Shown here: piece after piece, positions 1 through 12,300 of the stretch
Layout: every line of letters starts with the position of its first letter
How positions within the stretch are numbered: position 1 is the first letter of the stretch
Source of the DNA: Dendrophyllia cribrosa
Taxonomy: Eukaryota; Cnidaria; Anthozoa; Scleractinia; Dendrophylliidae
Assembly: GCA_024195265.1 (NCBI GenBank)
Contig: JAJLRJ010000010.1
Location: forward strand, 26,149,676-26,213,675
Length of the DNA: 64,000 bases
Reading direction: 5' to 3'
Program-made: the position numbers and the translations under genes
The notes under the pieces: generated by a model
Seen by the model: only the letters and a program-made list of their open reading frames with translations
Databases searched by the model: none
Told to the model about the DNA's origin: nothing

Positions 1-2
1 TC

Positions 3-146
3 GGCTGTAAAAATTGAGCCTGCGATATGTAATGGTCACCTGCCTTACCCCATGGGGACAGCGTTGGAGGGAGAGGAGGGTGGGGAGTTGGACGCAGGGG
101 GTAGGGGTTCCGGTGTAGCTAAACACCTAGGATAGGGGAGGGAGGC
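3..146. repeat. Interspersed repeat, inverted relative to copy at 6440-6583
   Basis: The stretch from GGCTGTAAAAATTGAGCC to CACCTAGGATAGG matches the reverse complement of 6440-6583. Remaining sequence to 386 shows nothing recognisable. Confidence 0.7.
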
Positions 147-386
147 GGCATGTATGTCTCGGAACGCCTCACAGGATTGGTCGAGAAAACAATAGAACAA
201 ACAACAGAGCAATGGATCCTAGCCCTGAAAATAATACATCTGCGTGATATCCAGGTCCAATTAAATTAGAGGTTCTGAAGTGGTGCATGGTTTCTGAGGG
301 GAGGGTCCAAAGGTATGCAGAATCTTTTTCTTTTGTTTTTTTTTTCCCTGTTTTGTATCATGTTACCGAAATTTGTGATTAAATAC

Positions 387-441
387 CTGATTTGACTATT
401 GACTTGTTCAGAATGGGGGCCAGAGAAGGATCTAACTCTTC
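387..441 (-). CDS. DNAH2: DNAH2 exon w64 (AAA5; last in window)
   Basis: Residues 2802-2819, [18 protein letters not shown] plus one G of a Gly codon. The donor GTATTT leads to exons beyond position 1. Confidence 0.96.
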
Positions 442-3400
442 CTGTAAAATAAAGGAAAAGTCATTAATAAATGAAATAACAATAACTTTAAAGTCATTTT
501 GGGAGCGCACTATAGCACTTACTTGTACATTCTGCAGCAGAACTGGATTACCAAATTGAATGGAGTTTTCCAATGTCCTTAGATAGTCCGACTGCTGCAA
601 GTCAATTATCTTCAGACCCTAAAATAACAGACAGAAAACCATCAATTCCTTGAAAAAAAAAGGTAAAGCAAAGTGAAACACTGTAGAAACCATGCGAGTT
701 CCACCTCAAATGTGCACTAACCTTCTTATTTTCCATGTTCTTGATCCACTTGATAGCTTGTCCTTGTGGATCAATCATGAGTGGCCACCTACAAAAGGAA
801 AAGAAACATGAATAGAGCAGTGTTCAATTGAGTTGCAAAACCAAAACCAAAGTAATTACTGACCAATCACAACAGACGCAGACAATCCAATGAACCAATC
901 AGAACTCAAAGCAAATACATGCAGCCGGCCCCAAGCGCGGGAAAACGCGTGCAGCCAAGTCACGATTGGTTTGGTTTGGCTTCTGATTGGTCGAGAAAGT
1001 GGCGCGAGATTTTTTAGCCAATCACAAAGCGTAGCAACGAAAAACCAAAGCAATTGTGTAATTACTTTTCACACTCAATTGAAAACTGCTCTATAAACAA
1101 TCAATTACAAATCAAAATTCCTTCAATTTTCCTGTCCTACAGGCTTGCATGTCAGCAAGGCAGTGCCGTGAAGAGCTGCTCTCTCTTTAAAAAATTACTA
1201 AGGTGTTTAAGGCTGCTGCCTACTAAGAAAAATTCCAACAAGCCCACAAAGCCCAAAGTTCATAAGTTAGGAGCCCAGGCTGGGAAATGTTAGGTGCCCT
1301 AGCAAAAATTAGACACCCAGGCTACCGGGCTCTTGTAGGCAACAGTCTTGGTGTCACTTGATGTTCTTCTTACGTTTGAGAGAGGATTATCCTACTCAAT
1401 GCTAACACAGTTTAAAAAGAAAAGAAAAGAAAATCTCCGCAACATTAAAAACACCACCAATTTATGTGCATAAATAAGTAAGACTTTAGGGTTTGTTGTG
1501 TTTGTTTGTCCCAACTGTACCTGCTTCCCCGTGTCACCATAACACCGTTCTCTGTTGAAAACGAGTCTGACGGTAAACCCTGTATGAAAACAAATGATAT
1601 TATATTAGATCTAAGGTAGGTATTAGCCCTGTAACGGAGCATATAAGTGTTTTTCAGCAAGAAGTGACAGCGGCAAACAAAGAAACTGATTACGACAATT
1701 GTACAAACCTGGATGTTCCATTCTCGGACGGTGGTCGGTTTTGCCAGGAAGTTGGAAAAGGAGAAGTGCGGATTACAAGCTACGTTCAACTGGCGAACCT
1801 AAGGGACCAAATGATATTTTTGTTGGTTAAACAAACTGATAGTAAAAAAACTACTGTTTAACCCACAACACAATCTACCTTGCTTTTATTGTATACAGCT
1901 ATTTCAATTAACGTTGTCGGGTGAAAGCTCAAAGCTCAAAGCTCAAAGTTCCAAGCCGACAAGTCAAGACCGAACGAGTAAACCGAGCGCCTGTTCCAGG
2001 CATGCAGATAGTTGGAAGCGGCGGAACGAAAAGAAACGGCGCGAAATCAATGAGTGATACGACGAGCGGAAAAAACGATTCTTTTGTGCCGCTCCCAACT
2101 ATCTTGGATTGTAGCTTTCAGCTTTCATCCGAAAACGTTAATTGAAATAGCTGTATATAATATGATAACAACGACACTGTCCCGCCAAAATAGCAAAATT
2201 TCGCTTAGCTTTTTTCCACGTTGCATCGTCAAATGCCACCAAATATACAACTTAGTTGGATAAAAAGATTTTATAAAGCAAAACAAAAGCAGTAATTTCG
2301 AGATAAAGTGCAGGATTGCAAGGATTGAAGTGGATTACAGTTCATGAAATTTGATTTATTGAGGGGCGGTCAAGAAACCAAACTTGTCATTCCTTGTGAA
2401 ATTTTGACTTTTCTAGCCGTTGTTTTGTCTGTTTAGTTCATATTCCTTTGCTTCTATCACTTTTGGCGATCGTTTCTTTTAATTTAAATGTAATAAAGTA
2501 AGATTAAAGCAAGGTCCTGGCCATAATCATGAAAACACGATATTTCAGCCGGGACAGTGTCTCTTTAAGAAATGTCTTTTAGCATGATTGTAAAGAGTAT
2601 TTATATAATATTTTATCTTGCACTTGTTCATTTATTATTTTTATTGCACTTGTGAACCGTCCTTGCAAGGATGTTACAACTTATAGATGTAGACTAAAAA
2701 AAATCAAGAACAGTTGCTCCTTTTTAGCTCGTTTTTACAGTTTTTGAGCCAGTGAGCGACACAGTACCTGTGCCAGCCACGTTTTTTCCACCAGTTCATC
2801 TCTGTAGTTGGACAGGAAGGGTCCAGCATATGACAAGAAGGCAGCGGCAATCAAACAGTCGCCCACCAGGTAACCAATGTTCTCCTCAAGAATCTGAAGA
2901 TGTTAAAGAAAACAGACGATGAACTTTCTTAACCCTTTGACTGCTAAATTAAACGTGACGAAGTTCAAAAGTGAAAATAATTTCCTAATTCGTAAAAAAT
3001 TTATTTTGTTAAAACATTGAAAAACTAACAATACCACACGAAAGTATTCAAATGTTAGAACTGTACAATGCGATGGTGGTTGTAGTGGTAGTGATAGTAG
3101 TAGCGGTGGTGGTAGTAGTAGTGGTGGTGATGGTGGTAGTGGAGGTGGTGGTGGTGGTGGTAGTGGTAGTGGTATGGGTGGTAGTGGTAATGGTGGTTGT
3201 GGTGGTAGTGGTAGTGGTAGTGGTAATGGTGGTGGTAGTGGTGATAATGGTAGTGGTGGTAGTGGTAGTGGTAATGGTGGTGGAAGTGGTAGTGGTGGTA
3301 GTGGTGATGGTGGTGGAAGTGGTAGAAGTGGTAGTAGTGGTAGTGGTGATGGCGGTGGTAGTGGTGGTGGTGGTGATGGTGGTGGCAATGGTGGTAGTGG

Positions 3401-6400
3401 TGATAATGGTAGTGGTGGTAGTGGTAGTGGTAGTGGTAATGGTGGTGGAAGTGGTAGTGGTGGTGGTGGTAGTGGTGATGGCGGTGATGGTAGTAGTGGT
3501 GGTGGTGGCAGTGATGGTGGTGGTAGTAGTGGTGGTGATGGTGGTTGTGATGGTGGTTGTGGTGGAAGTGGTGATGATGGTGGTAGTGCTGGTGGGTGGT
3601 AGTGGTGGTGGAAGTGGTGGTGGAAGTGGTGGTGGTGGAATTGGTGGTAGTGATAGTGGTGCTGATGGTGATGGTGGTTGTGGTGGTAGCGGTAATGGAA
3701 GTGGTAAAGGTGGTGGTGGTGAAAGTGGTGTTGGTGTTGGTGTTGGTAGTAGTAGTGGTGGCGGTGGTGGTAGTAATATAGTATATGTAAAGTGGACTGA
3801 TACATTCCACTAGTGCTCTAATCAATGTTCTTACCTTGACACTAGCTTCCCAGCGGTCTCTCTCTCCAGCCAGTCCCGACACTAATTTACCAGCTCTTTC
3901 AAGCTTTAGTTCGGTGATTTCAGCTTTCTTTCTCAACTCTTCTTTCTGAGCAGATTTCTCATCATACTGTCTCTTTAGCTCTTCCATTCGATCAGTCACC
4001 TGTCAAATGTTATTGATCAATTAGCACGTCACTTTCTTGCCTCCTCTTCAACTACGATAATAAATGCTGAACATTGGTCCAACATTGTTGGAATGTTCAG
4101 CACCCCATGTTGGGTACTAATGTTGGCTAACAATATTGATACATTTATCCGCCCTTTCTTGACTTCTTATATGTAAACACAACGTGAGCAAAAGAACGCA
4201 AAGCAATATACCCTGCAAACACAGATAGCACGAATCCGAAATGTTTCCAGTTGCAAATTGAATTGGATAGAGCGAACATTATTTTGACAGTGCAGAAAGT
4301 GTACATTTTCCAAAACAACTGTTTCAAAACCCCTTCAATCAGTACAGAGAAACGAGCGATTAAGTGTCACGAAAGGCACTGTGCTATGCAATTGCGGTTA
4401 CGTTAAGCCGTTGGCCTTGTCTCCTACACCTTCTCACACTAAAAATTGTTAGGGGGCGTTAAAGAACCCACATCACTGTTCGACGTAGACCTCAGTGTGT
4501 GGCCTGGCCTTGGTTTGGTGGGTTGGGTGGGTGGGTAACAGTGAGATCAAAATGGACTGATAGCGGCTGCCAGAGGCGCCTTTATAGAAGCTGACGACCG
4601 TTCTCACTGAGAATACAATGTAAAGCGGACACCTTCGAACCGAAAAGGGCCATTTTACAGTTTTTGCAATATAGTGCATTCCAAACTGACGATGAATTTG
4701 CCCCCGGGAGGGGACTCCCATATACAAATGACCAGGGTGCTCGTCGAAAATTTTCGAAAAACATCGTAAAAGGTACCAGAATCTCTTTTGATGGGCGTGG
4801 CTCAAATGGACTTTTACCCCTAAGCAGTATCTATTCTAAAACAACACATGAACTGACACATTGACAATTTGTAATGAATGCGACAACAATAAAAGCAGTC
4901 GAGTGACAAATAGTTCTTGTCTATTTTGTGTGGCTCAATACCGGGATAATTCCGACGATTATGGTCATTTTAGATGTTAGCGCCCTAAGCGGTACCAATC
5001 TACAAATTTTCCCCTTTAAAGGTACGACAAGCGCCCCCGTCATTTTTATATGGGAGTCCCCCCCCCCCCCCCCCCCCCCTCCAGGAATTTGCCTACCTCC
5101 TTTAGCTTAGCCTTGGCGTCAGCCAGTATAGCCTGTTTCTCTTGCAGCTGTGATGTTGCTTGAGCCAGCCTCTGTTTCTTGGGCTCCACAACTCTGTAGA
5201 TCCTCCCAAACACCTCCATTGCTCGAACCCACATACACAGAGACTTGGCTGCTAGTGACACACGGCCGATGATTTCAGGCTGAAAATCAGCTTGGGAACA
5301 GTACGTGCCAATTTTCTTCAAAATTCGATCAGTCATGTTTTCTTTGTCGTAGTTGACTAGCTGCTTGATGAAGTTTTGATCACCTGTGGATAGATGAGAA
5401 GAATTCACAATGACCGTGAAACAGGTTGGTCAAGTGCCTTCTCAGGTGTGGTGTTGATCATACTTGGCGGCGTACTTCGGCTCCTTTGAAATAGAGAAGT
5501 TTCCATGGTTGTGTCTAAATCATACCGTCCAGAAGGACGTTGGACACCTTATTGAGACTTATATAACGTAATGTCGACACTTAGAATTTTATTTTCAATA
5601 AATTTTTAAGTGTAAAAAAGAAAATCTTAAATCCCCACTCAGGATTGAACCTGTGACCTCAGCTAGGCTTAGGCTTACATAGCCTACCGTACCACTGTAC
5701 CGCCTAGCTTCTCGGGTTGCTTTGTCCTAAATTTAACTATATAAACTGCTACCCCTAACCTCAACTGAAAGCTAACCAGTTACTCCGTTATATAAGTCTC
5801 AATAAGGCGTCCGACGTCCTTCTGGACGGTATGATTTGGGCTTGACCCCTTTCCATGGTCACAAAGTAGGGTTCAAGTATGTGCATTTTACTCTTTCACA
5901 TTCAAAGTAGGTTTCAAGTGCACTTAGGCTGTACTTAGAAGCTCCTTGTCCCTTTAAGGAAGAGTTTAAAATAGTAGCAATGTATGTACTCACCCAACTG
6001 TCTCTTTGCCTCAGCCCAAGTTGGCTCCCCTCCTCTCAAGATCATAACAGCCTCCATGACTTTCTCCACCAAGGCAGGTGGTCGGCCATACGATTTGATC
6101 TCAGTCATGTCCTTCTTGTTCAGCGACTCCAAAGCTTTGGTTGCCTCAGCCAGCGCCGGTAAAGCCTCGTCCAGGTCATGCTGAGCATTGTCTGCCATTA
6201 CCCGACATTTGTCCTCCTCTTCGGCAATTTTCTCGCTCCTAGCTTGCACGATCTACAAGGTAAAGATAGCAAAACGATTCAATTGTGTTGGTTACAGTAG
6301 ATAAGAAAAAACATCAGACTGAGCTGATAGAAAGACAGCCAACTCGTGCATATGGAACGTTCGAACCCACCCCACCCCCTGCGTCCAACTCCCCACCTTA

Positions 6401-9236
6401 GGCAGGTGAACACTATCAGTATCGCGGGCTCATTGTCCAATGACCCGACCCCATCCTAGGCGTTTTGCTCCACCGACTCCCTACCCCTTACGCCTAACTC
6501 CCTACCCTTCCCTTCCCTCCAATCCCGTACCCATTGCTAAGACAGGTGACCAGTACTTATCGCGGGCTCAATGTTAACAGCCAAATGAGCGAGCAAGTGA
6601 TCGAATGAAATTTTGGGTATGCACTTGGTGTATCCCTTATTATTTTGTATTTAAACACTTAGTTTTTATTTCAGTAGAAATAAAGATAAAAAACAGCAGA
6701 AAAGGGAATCGAACCCGGGCCGTATAATCTGCTGCATGCACGCTACCCACTACACCACCGAGGACTAGCTGCCGGAAACCTTTTCCCTTTTTAAGGGATA
6801 TAAGATAATATACTGCTAGCCCAGACCACATATAAGAACTAACCCTTTCGATACACTGGAAATACTGGAATCGGTGCTTAATTCTAAATACTAAAATCAG
6901 TGCTTTAACACTAGATACTGTAATCCGACCATAAGGCCCCGTCCACACTAATGCGTTTTTGAAAACCTCCGTTTTTAGTTCCCGGAAAATGGATAAAAAG
7001 ATTTGCGTCCACACTAGGAGCTGAAAAACGATGATTCAAAGATGCGTTTTCATCACCAGGCTCTGCTTGGACGTCTTTCTGTTCAATACGCATGCTCCAA
7101 TAGCGTCAGCAATACTATGTGTTACTAGTAGTGACGTAAGCGTTTCTGAAAACCTCCGTTTTTGCCGTCCACGCTAAAACGATAGACCTGCGTTTTCGAA
7201 AACCTCCGTTTTCATCGATTTCATTCTCCGTTTTTGATCGTTTTAGTGTGGACGATCGGTAAAAACGCATAAAAAAGTATGCGTTTTCGAACGATAACGC
7301 ATTAGTGTGGACAGGGCCTAAATTACACTGCAATATATCTAAATACATTACAATAAGGGATACATGAAGTACTATATATTATGATCAGGGATACACCAAG
7401 TACCTAGGAAATTTTGTCCCATTGCTGTAACTCGTTCACCGCTTTGCGTATACACGAGTTTAAAAACAAACATTTTTCCCCTACCTTTTGTTGCTCATCA
7501 GCGTCTCTTTTCTGTTGCACGATAACAACAAGATATTCTTCACACTGCTTTTGAAACTGTGCTACTTTAGTCTTTGCTTCTTCCAACTCTATCGACATGG
7601 ATTCCACCTGACAAAAACAAAAATAAGAGTTTATAGAGTCAATTGATGCAATGGAGGCGAAGACTAACACACTCAGGGTCTAAGGACGAAGGTGCTGCCT
7701 TTGCTATGACATCTTCGAATAGTTAGACCTTCATGTGGTTTCCTATGGGGACGTCAAAGAAACACTGAGGACGTAACAAAACCCTGACTGTAACGACCCT
7801 CAGTGCCATACATTGTTCATGGGTGGGGGGAGATGAGATCAACAGTGGACCGATAGAGCCTTCATAAGCTGACGTCCGATCTCATTCTCACTCATTAGTG
7901 TATGTAAAGTGCCATGAGACGTGATATGTGCGCTACATATGTCATTTATTCATTCAAGAATAATTTTGCCACACAATCCCCCTACCCACCCTCATTTGAC
8001 AAAAGTTAAGTGGTCTTATAACAAGTAAATAAATCCAAATACCTTAGCCCTGGTGTCATCGATTTTGTCCAAGCCATTTCTCAGCTTGCTTGCTGCATCT
8101 CCCAGCTCTTTTCTCTTCTCACGGAGCAAACTGAACAAGGTAATCACAATGTCAGGTTAAAGGGCAAAAAGAAACGAAAAAGAAAAGGAAGGAGAGGAGA
8201 GGGGAAGAGAGGAGATAATTGAAGGGTAATCAGATAATTTTCATGTAGGTCAAGTCAAATTGTAGGAATTGATGCAGGATTGAACATACAAGAATAGAGG
8301 TTTCTAGTACATACGTTTTATATCCAGATACGAGTTCGAGGTAGTTGGTCGGTGTGACGTAGTTATGACGCTTAACCTCTAGTAACATTCGTCTGCTGGT
8401 ATCCACAACTGATCTGTGAACTGTCACGAAAATATTCGCCACATTGCCTTTGGTCTATCAATTAGAAAAATAGAACGGAGTTGACCATTAAAACGTTTGT
8501 TTCATAAACCTTTGATTCAAAGTCAACCCAACTTTTGAGTCTGTGGATGAAACCCTAAAGTGTGATTCAAATAAAAGCTATTAAGCAGTACTTTTCTGTG
8601 CAGTATAAGGTTTAAGGTTCTAAAATTTGAGTCTCGTGAATGGCATTTTGTAAAGGGCATTGTCACGCAGATTTTGCTGTGTTTTGGTCAAAATACACTA
8701 AATATATGACAGAGTACCTTTGCTCAAACATAAAATTGCTTTTAAAACACCAAGAAGATAATATCAAGTGATTTCTTCAAGGAAGAACAACCGTAATAAG
8801 TTTTTCTGCGATTTTTCCACGACTCTTGGGAGGAACTTGAAAAATTGGCCAATTTTTTAAGTTGCAATCCATTTCCATCCTGGCCATCCGCAGCCAAAGG
8901 TAACGAATACTTGTTTCTGTGCACTGGTAGGGTTTTTGTGAACAAAACTAGACCATTATTTTAAGGTTTCCATTGAAACAAATACGTTTTTTGGCTTTTC
9001 AAAGTGATACTAAAAATAGGTGACAGTGCCCCTTAAAGTGTAATTGTAAAATTCATTAAAAATTCATAACTGTTATGACCAATAAATAGGCAGTATTTGA
9101 GTCACATGTATACCTTTGTAAACCCCAATACAAATCAACTGAGTTGATGAATTATTAAACAGTAGTGAAGATTAACTTTTGATACAAAGACCTGCTCAGC
9201 TAATTAGTATTCATTCACTTTTCATACTCCCTACTC

Positions 9237-9280
<44 letters not shown>

Positions 9281-9321
9281 GTATGGGCGTTTACAATGGC
9301 TCGCCTTCGGCCCGCCATTGT

Positions 9322-9364
<43 letters not shown>

Positions 9365-12300
9365 ATTGAATTGAAAGCTATTGAGCAGTACTTTCCTGTG
9401 ATGCTTTTTGAATCTAAGAATAAAATTCTAACGCGAGACCATTCGAGTGCGTGGATGAAATTTTAAAGAAAGGCCGAAAGAAAGCAATTGAGCAGTACTT
9501 TCTCAGAAACTGACTGTTGTTCTTTTGAATTCATTTTGGCGCTTCCAAGAAGCAAAGAGTTTCGAAAAAAGTGTCCCGGCTGATAAACTAATCGTGTTTT
9601 CATGAGTATGGGCAAGAGCTTGCTTTAAGGACGTTCGCGCTAATTGTTTATGCGCATCTTTACTGCGCACGCAATTCGTATTGCAACACCATGCTACGTC
9701 ATGCACGAGCGCGCGTGCAAAGCAAGAAATCTAAACAGATAAAGGGCTGGTAGCCGTTGCGTTAACTTCGCTTAGATTTTACTCGCTTGGATGCTCGTTG
9801 ACCCCTATTTTTTTCTTCATATATCACTTTCTTTACCGATTATCTACAGTTTGTGAAAAAAGGAAAAAAATCTGTCTTGTAGAAGTTTGATTTTTTTTTT
9901 CATTTTTTTATCCACGCGACGTCGAATTGCACTCATATCTCAGCTGTATGTTGTTTCCGAATTCCCTCTTTAAAGGGTTAACTCATTTAAAGGTTGAAAA
10001 CAGTTCGAATTATTTACGAATCAGGTCCACTTAGATAACATTTGAATATAATAGTTTCTCCCCAGCGATTCATCTTTGATATTTTTAACTAAAAGCCATG
10101 GACACCATGTCATGTTACGAGGACTAACTTTTCAAAAACAGGGTATATTTCTACACACTATATCTCTTAAATCAATTCGGTGACCCCCAATATTGTTTTG
10201 CATTTCTGACATCAGTAACTCATTATCAGACCGTAGCATAAGTTTGAAAAAAATCTGTCTTGAGAAGATTTTCGCGCGAATGTCCTTAAACTTGTTTTAT
10301 TGTCTTGAAATAGGAAGACAAAATGGCCAAAAGCGATGAGTACAAAGAAGAGACGAACTAACAGCTAACAGACAACATTCCACTAGAATGGCAATTTGGA
10401 TTCCTTGACCGCCTGCATGTCAGAAACCAAATTTGATGAACTGTAATCCACTTCCATCCTTGCAATCCTGCACTTTATCCCCAAACCTCTTGTTCTGTTT
10501 TGCTCTGTAGAATCTTTTTATCCAATTTAGTTGTATATTTGATGGCATTTGGCAAAAACACGAACATCAGGCAAGTGAAATTTTGATATTTCGGCAAGAC
10601 ACGGTCCCTTTATTTCTCACCTCTTCATCGCCCAGATCCATACTTTCTAAGTATTTCTCAGCCACCTCCAAAAGAGCATCCCCGGGCCACTCACTAAACC
10701 AGTCAATTGTGGAGCAGTTGACAAACGCTGGGTACATACGGATGCGGTTCCTAACAACATGAACACAGTGTGAGGAAAACAACAGTATAAAAGAGCAGTT
10801 TTCAAATGAATCTTGAAAGTAATATAGTGACTGCTTTGGTTTTAAATTGCTATGCTTTGTGAATGGCTAAAACTTGAAATGGCGTGCCACTTTGTCAAAA
10901 AAAAAAACGAATCGTGACTTGGTTGCAGGCGTTTTCCCGCGCTTGGCGCCGGCTACCTGAATTTGCCACGAGTTCTGATTGGTTCATTGGATTGTCTGCG
11001 ACTGTTGTGATTGGCCAGAGTAATTACTTTGGTCTTGGTTTCACGACACTCAAGTGAAAACAGCTCTATCTTACATTGCTCTTTGTGCACGATTTTGTTT
11101 TATGGTGGTCTTCTGGTGAATTGCAACACCAGCCCTTTGAGGGGCTACCTCGCTCAAGAGATCACGTGCAAAAGATCGGACGTTTCTCTTATGCAGCCGG
11201 ATTGCTGTACAAGTTCTCGTACGCAATCACCACGAACAAACAATGAACCATTATGCTGTACTTTTCTGTGACTTTTCAAATGAAAGCTATTGAGCACAAC
11301 TTTCGGGCAGTGCCGTTTGGGGTTTCTTTTCTAGGTTTGAACTTGGTCGAAATAACCCAGAAGATTAGAGCGGTTTTCAATTGAGTGTCGTAAAACCAAA
11401 AGCAAAATAATGACTCTCGCAATCACAACAAGGGCAGTCCTTTCAATGAACCAATCAGAACTTGAATCAAATACATATAGCTGGCGCCAAGTCGCCAAGC
11501 GCGGGAAAACGCGTGCGCGCAAGTCAAGATTGGTTTTGGTTTTACTTCTGATTGGTTCAAAAAGTGGCGCGAGATTTTTTTGGCCAATCACAAAGCGTAG
11601 CAATGCAAAACCAAAGCAACTGCGAATAACTTTCGACACTTAATAGGAAACCGCTCTACTAAACACACAAAGTGCGAGACTGGTTACACTAACATACCTG
11701 AATGGATCTCCCACTGGACTCATGCACAGGATGATATGAAGATTGCTCCTGACACGTTCAATAAAGAAGTTGAACATGATCTCCGGGGTATCAAAGATGC
11801 CTTCCTTCCTAGCCTCCTCTGACAGCGCGGAGCGGACCTGTAGACAGAAAACAACTGTTAATTTTACATTCCCAATTATTTGAAATCGAACCCCCCCCCC
11901 CCCCCCCCCCCCCCCCTGCCCTCCCTCTCCTCAAATTATGTGCCTTGTTTATCCAATTCCCTGTTGTGTTTACATAAGGCTATAAGGCGATCTTCGCTGA
12001 CGTCATTGTTTACATTTTGCTTCGTTAGCATACAAATTTACGTAGAGAAGGCACCGTGCTAAATACGAATTGACTTCAAAAGTTAAAAGAGATTGATGAA
12101 CTTAGTAATCAATGCAATTTTTAGCTTTTTTCGTGCAATATTTAAGGAAATATCTGCTGTTAAAAACTGCAAAATTGTTGGGTGGCAAAAGCGCTAATGA
12201 GCCCTAGTCATTCTTTGTAAAATTTTGAGTTTTTAAAACAGCATTGCACGAAGTGTATCTGGTATATCGGGCTCAAATTCCCGGAGAAAGCTAATTGTGC

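Larger units (their letters stand above)
6618..7404. mobile_element. Outer element with ends ACTTGGTGTATCCCT, containing K
   Basis: Inverted ends ACTTGGTGTATCCCT near 6624 and AGGGATACACCAAGT near 7388. Holds a tRNA-like segment and the K element. Confidence 0.55.

Noticed and set aside
1709..1789. Inner acceptor CCAG for exon w60
   Set aside because: It would drop VRQ and shorten a conserved spacing. The TTAG acceptor at 1799-1800 restores it.
2903..3999. Long open frames encoding Pro/His/Leu or Gly/Ser/Val runs
   Set aside because: They are translations of a trinucleotide-like tract in an intron; only the 3835-3999 part is real dynein coding sequence.
6698..6768. Functional tRNA gene
   Set aside because: A and T arms look right, but the acceptor stem does not pair; treated as tRNA-derived.
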